A DNA stretch of 64,000 bases from Undibacterium hunanense (lineage in GTDB: Bacteria > Pseudomonadota > Gammaproteobacteria > Burkholderiales > Burkholderiaceae_D). This document shows, piece by piece, positions 61,494 through 64,000 of the stretch. Each line of letters begins with the position of its first letter. Positions within the stretch are counted from its first letter, which is position 1. The notes under the pieces are model-generated. The model was not told the origin of the DNA, did no database searches, and saw nothing but the letters and a program-made list of their open reading frames with translations. Position numbers and translations under genes: made by a program. The DNA is taken from positions 486,104-550,103 of the forward strand of contig NZ_JACOGF010000004.1 in the NCBI RefSeq assembly GCF_014284335.1, in the 5' to 3' direction.

Positions 61494-61898
61494 ATGAATA
61501 TGCTTAAACGCATTCATCACATAGCGATTATCTGCGCAGATTACGCAAGCTCCAGGCATTTTTATACCGAATGCCTGGGCTTGCGCATCATCGCAGAAAA
61601 TTACAGGGAAGACAGGCAGTCGTACAAGCTGGATCTGGCTTTGCCGGACGGCTCCCAGCTTGAATTGTTTTCTTTTCCCGGTGCGCCACCCAGACCTTCA
61701 CGCCCTGAAGCCCAGGGTTTGCGGCATCTGGCATTTGAAGTCGATGATGTGGCTGCCTGCAAGGCAGCCCTGGAAGCGCAGGGCATAGTGGTAGAAGCCA
61801 TACGTATTGATGAATTCACTAACCGGCGCTTCGTATTTTTTGCCGATCCTGATGGTTTGCCGCTGGAGCTCTATGAGGCCATGGCAGTACATGGCTGA
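61494..61898 (+). CDS. gloA2: VOC-family protein GloA2 (YaeR type)
   Basis: Small metal-binding fold (134 residues) related to glyoxalase I. It follows E. coli YaeR closely: IHHIAIICADYASSRHFYTECLGL, LALPDGSQLELFSFPGAPPRPSRPEAQGLRHLAFEVDD and FVFFADPDGLPLELYE. The motifs include the metal ligands His (HHIA) and Glu (LELF, LPLELYE). The biological role of this subgroup is unclear; true glyoxalase I activity is not established. ATGs at 61494 and 61500 are both plausible. It probably is co-transcribed with ilvE. Confidence 0.85.
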   Translation: MNMLKRIHHIAIICADYASSRHFYTECLGLRIIAENYREDRQSYKLDLALPDGSQLELFSFPGAPPRPSRPEAQGLRHLAFEVDDVAACKAALEAQGIVVEAIRIDEFTNRRFVFFADPDGLPLELYEAMAVHG

Positions 61899-61946
61899 TG
61901 GCAGTTGGTGACGGACATGTAATGTGGTAATGGTCTCAATACAAAA

Positions 61947-61976
61947 GCAAAAAGGCAGGAAAACCTGCCTTTTTGC
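61947..61976. terminator. Bidirectional terminator between gloA2 and exbD
   Basis: GCAAAAAGGCAGG (61947-61959) pairs perfectly with CCTGCCTTTTTGC (61964-61976), with a 4-nt AAAA loop. The stem is flanked by A-rich and T-rich sides, so it can end transcription from both convergent genes. Confidence 0.88.
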
Positions 61977-61994
61977 ATTGATGCACTGTCGTTT

Positions 61995-62423
61995 TTACTT
62001 CAGGAATTGTTCATTCCCGACCATACCGATCTTGGTCACACCCAGACGCTGCGCTGCTGCCATCACTGCGGCTACCGATTTATACGGCACCACAGCCACC
62101 GGACGCAAATGCACTTCTGGCTGTACTGCTGCAGTCGCGGCTGCCTGCAACTTGGCATCCAGTTCACTCTGATTGACTGCAACGCCATCCCACAATACCG
62201 TACCATCAAAGTCAACATCGATATTAACAACTATCGGTTCGACCGGTTGTGGTGGTGTTGGGCCTGTCGGCATGTTCAGATTGATCGCATGGTTCTGGAT
62301 AGGAATGGTAATAATCAACATAATGATCAATACCAGCATGACGTCAATCAATGGCGTCATGTTCATTTCTATCATTACTTCCGGATCAGCCGAAGCACCG
62401 CCGGAACCTATTTGCATACCCAT
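61995..62423 (-). CDS. exbD: ExbD/TolR biopolymer transport protein (second copy)
   Basis: Component of the TonB energy-transducing complex. The 142-residue protein has one N-terminal transmembrane helix (about 22-43, EMNMTPLIDVMLVLIIMLIITIPI) with the conserved membrane aspartate in PLIDVMLVLI, and a periplasmic domain. The ATG at 62423 has AAGGAAG upstream; a longer start at 62444 is rejected. It is the third gene of exbB-exbD-exbD. The spacer before it holds hairpin repeat copy 2. Two ExbD-type subunits may form a mixed dimer. Confidence 0.9.
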   Translation of the reverse strand: MGMQIGSGGASADPEVMIEMNMTPLIDVMLVLIIMLIITIPIQNHAINLNMPTGPTPPQPVEPIVVNIDVDFDGTVLWDGVAVNQSELDAKLQAAATAAVQPEVHLRPVAVVPYKSVAAVMAAAQRLGVTKIGMVGNEQFLK

Positions 62424-62491
62424 AATGCTTCCTTTATGAATCACTTATTCACATCACGAATGATTCGGAATCTGAATAAAAAATCAAACTT

Positions 62492-62656
62492 CAAGACCTG
62501 AAATCTTTACCACAGAGACACAGAGTCACAGAGGAAAAACAAGAGATGAGAATCAGATTACTTGACAGTATTCGCTTCTCTCTTCTCTATCTTCTCCAGA
62601 ATTTCTCTTTGCCTTTCTCTGTGTCTCTGTGCCTCTGTGTTGAGAGGTCTCAGGCC
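62492..62656. repeat. Hairpin repeat copy 2 (exbD-exbD spacer)
   Basis: Same family as 26359-26500 and 63152-63340. The right arm ends CTGTGTTGAGAGGTC and mirrors the left-arm sequence of copy 3. Nearly the whole spacer between the two exbD genes is this element. Confidence 0.8.
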
Positions 62657-62691
62657 TTTATCGAATTGCTTGTAGTTCCGCTTGGTTCCGC

Positions 62692-63126
62692 TTAATTACG
62701 TGCAGGCGGTTCAATCACGAAGCCTACCTTGGCGATACCTGCCCGCTGTGCTGTCAAGATGCTCTTGCCAATAAATTCATAGCGGGTGTTCTGATCACCA
62801 CGGATGTGCAACTCAGGTTGCGGTACCTTCACCGCTTCCACTTTCAATTTCTCAAACAGGTCATCCGTGCCACCCAGTGGACGCATGCTGCCGTTCCAGT
62901 ACAGGTCACCATCCTTGTTCACGGACAAGGTGATGTTTTCCGGTTTGGTCTTGTAAATGACGTTTGTTTCTGCCGGCAGTTTGAGCTTGACCGTATCTGT
63001 AATCACCGGGGTGGTGATCAGGAAGATGATCAGCAAAACCAGCATGACGTCGACCAGCGGGGTGGTGTTGATGGTGCTGTTGACTTCGTCTTCGCCATCA
63101 CCATCATTGCCAATTGCCATTGCCAT
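62692..63126 (-). CDS. exbD: ExbD/TolR biopolymer transport protein (first copy)
   Basis: The 144-residue protein has a membrane helix at about 20-42 (TPLVDVMLVLLIIFLITTPVI) with the conserved aspartate in PLVDVMLVLL, and a periplasmic domain (LHIRGDQNTRYEFIGKSILTAQRAGIAKVGFV). It works with ExbB to harvest the proton gradient for TonB. The N-terminus is acidic (GNDGDGEDEVNST). It lies 230 bp downstream of exbB, with hairpin repeat copy 3 between them. Confidence 0.92.
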   Translation of the reverse strand: MAMAIGNDGDGEDEVNSTINTTPLVDVMLVLLIIFLITTPVITDTVKLKLPAETNVIYKTKPENITLSVNKDGDLYWNGSMRPLGGTDDLFEKLKVEAVKVPQPELHIRGDQNTRYEFIGKSILTAQRAGIAKVGFVIEPPARN

Positions 63127-63151
63127 AATGTGTTCTCTTTCGATGTTGCGC

Positions 63152-63340
63152 TTAAACCCTTAAGACCTCTCAACACAGAGGCACAGAGACACAGAGAAAA
63201 GCAGGAGGAAAACCTCTTGGTAAAACGTGACTTTTATCACTTTTATGACATCACCTACACGGTGATTCATTCTCTTTTGATGTTCTCTGTGGTTTTTCTC
63301 TGTGTCTCTGTGCCTCTGTGGTTAAGGGTCTTGGTTTAAC
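63152..63340. repeat. Hairpin repeat copy 3 (exbB-exbD spacer)
   Basis: Starts with TTAAACCCTTAAGACCTCTC and ends with CTGTGGTTAAGGGTCTTGG, so the outer ends are themselves inverted (CCCTTAAGACC against GGTTAAGGGTC-type sequence). Inner arms carry CACAGAGGCACAGAGACACA and its mirror. The element fills most of the spacer. Confidence 0.8.
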
Positions 63341-63356
63341 TTAAACCTGATACGAC

Positions 63357-64000
63357 TTATTTTTTAGCTGCTGTTTTGCCCATGTTACCGGACAGAACTA
63401 CAGAGTGCAGGTCAGCGGAGAATGCACGGACTTCTTCCATGGCGCTCTTGTTGCGACGTACCAGGAAGTTGTAACCCAGAACTGCAGGAACAGCTACTGC
63501 CAGACCGATCGCAGTCATGATCAGCGCTTCACCCACTGGGCCTGCTACTTTGTCGATGGACGCCTGACCGGACATACCGATGGCTGTCAGCGCATGGTAA
63601 ATACCCCATACTGTACCGAACAGACCAACGAACGGTGCTGTGGAACCAACAGTCGCCAGGAAGGCCAGACCATCTTGCAAACGGCTTTGAACTTTATCAA
63701 CAGCGCGCTGGATAGACATGGATACCCAGGTATTCAAGTCGATTTGTTCCAGCAATGCGCCTTCATGGTGTTCTGTGGCTTTGATGCCAGAGTCAGCGAT
63801 GAAGCGGAATGGGCTGCCTTCTTTCAGGGAAGAAGCACCTGCTTGTACAGAGGCTGCTTTCCAGAATTTGGCGCGGGCATCGGTTGCCTGGCCAGACAGT
63901 TTGACCTGGTCGATGATTTTGGTGATGAGGATGTACCAGCTGCCCATGGACATGATGACCATGATGATCAGTGTGCCTTTGGCGACGAAGTCACCAGTTT
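63357..64000 (-). CDS. exbB: ExbB/TolQ-family proton-channel protein (5' end outside window)
   Basis: Proton-channel subunit of the TonB system. The visible 214 residues (open to the right edge; GDFVAKGTLIIMVIMSMGSWYILITK precedes the first in-window ATG at 63962) include the family core. They comprise LATVGSTAPFVGLFGTVWGIYHAL with the G-L-(L/F)-G-T-V-x-G-I motif, VAGPVGEALIMTAIGLAVAVPAVLGYNFLVRRN, and a long helical region in between. ExbB is distinguished from TolQ by context: two exbD genes follow and no tolA or tolB is present. Confidence 0.92.
   Translation of the reverse strand, partial: TGDFVAKGTLIIMVIMSMGSWYILITKIIDQVKLSGQATDARAKFWKAASVQAGASSLKEGSPFRFIADSGIKATEHHEGALLEQIDLNTWVSMSIQRAVDKVQSRLQDGLAFLATVGSTAPFVGLFGTVWGIYHALTAIGMSGQASIDKVAGPVGEALIMTAIGLAVAVPAVLGYNFLVRRNKSAMEEVRAFSADLHSVVLSGNMGKTAAKK

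Overview
The window is a chromosome segment of a Gram-negative betaproteobacterium, most likely Burkholderiales/Oxalobacteraceae and possibly Undibacterium. The taxonomy is an inference. It rests on the gene types and order (recA-recX, sucC-sucD, a glucokinase-RpiR fusion, ubiA, oxyR, ugpBAEC, exbB-exbD-exbD), on two TonB-dependent receptors, and on a moderate GC content judged by eye. No rRNA, tRNA, CRISPR array, phage or complete insertion sequence was found. One small non-coding transposable element (MITE-like) and one family of hairpin repeats were found.

Layout. 1-9.7 kb is core: the end of a diguanylate cyclase, a TonB receptor, recA (with a LexA box) and recX, a DUF2889 protein, sucCD, and a PP2C phosphatase/FHA pair. 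9.8-22.7 kb is a surface-polysaccharide locus, mostly on the minus strand. It holds CDP-glucose synthesis (rfbF), the iron-sulphur/PMP dehydrase RfbH, a UxaA-family dehydratase, a thiamine-diphosphate enzyme, a mannitol-1-phosphate-dehydrogenase relative, an inositol-monophosphatase relative, a second sugar nucleotidyltransferase, an epimerase, a flippase and two glycosyltransferases. 22.8-24.9 kb is yqjD-yqjE-yqjK-like plus ubiA. 25.0-29.4 kb is ugpBAEC, for glycerol-3-phosphate (or a related substrate) import. 29.5-40.1 kb is mixed: an XRE regulator, a patatin/beta-barrel protein, RimJ-like, OxyR, an SDR, the MITE, an amidohydrolase and a GT-C-like membrane protein.

40.6-54.4 kb is a maltodextrin/starch utilisation locus: TonB receptor, flavin-dependent halogenase, cation:proton antiporter, SLC45/GPH-type sugar transporter, MalS-type alpha-amylase, GH31 alpha-glucosidase, and a glucokinase fused to an RpiR/HexR regulator. 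The likely flow is outer-membrane uptake of oligosaccharides, periplasmic hydrolysis, inner-membrane import, then phosphorylation of glucose. HexR-like palindromes lie upstream of both the receptor and the transporter, so the fused kinase-regulator may control its own pathway.

54.5-64 kb carries an AraC regulator, a hydrolase, a 2OG-oxygenase-like protein, TauE plus LysR, a DUF6348-like protein, a branched-chain aminotransferase, a YaeR-type VOC protein, and an exbB-exbD-exbD operon cut by the window end.

The strongest leads are the unusual sugar-nucleotide locus, the HexR-like operators tied to the kinase-regulator fusion, the MITE with a 5-bp target duplication, and the hairpin repeats that sit inside operons (ugpB/ugpA, exbB/exbD, exbD/exbD).
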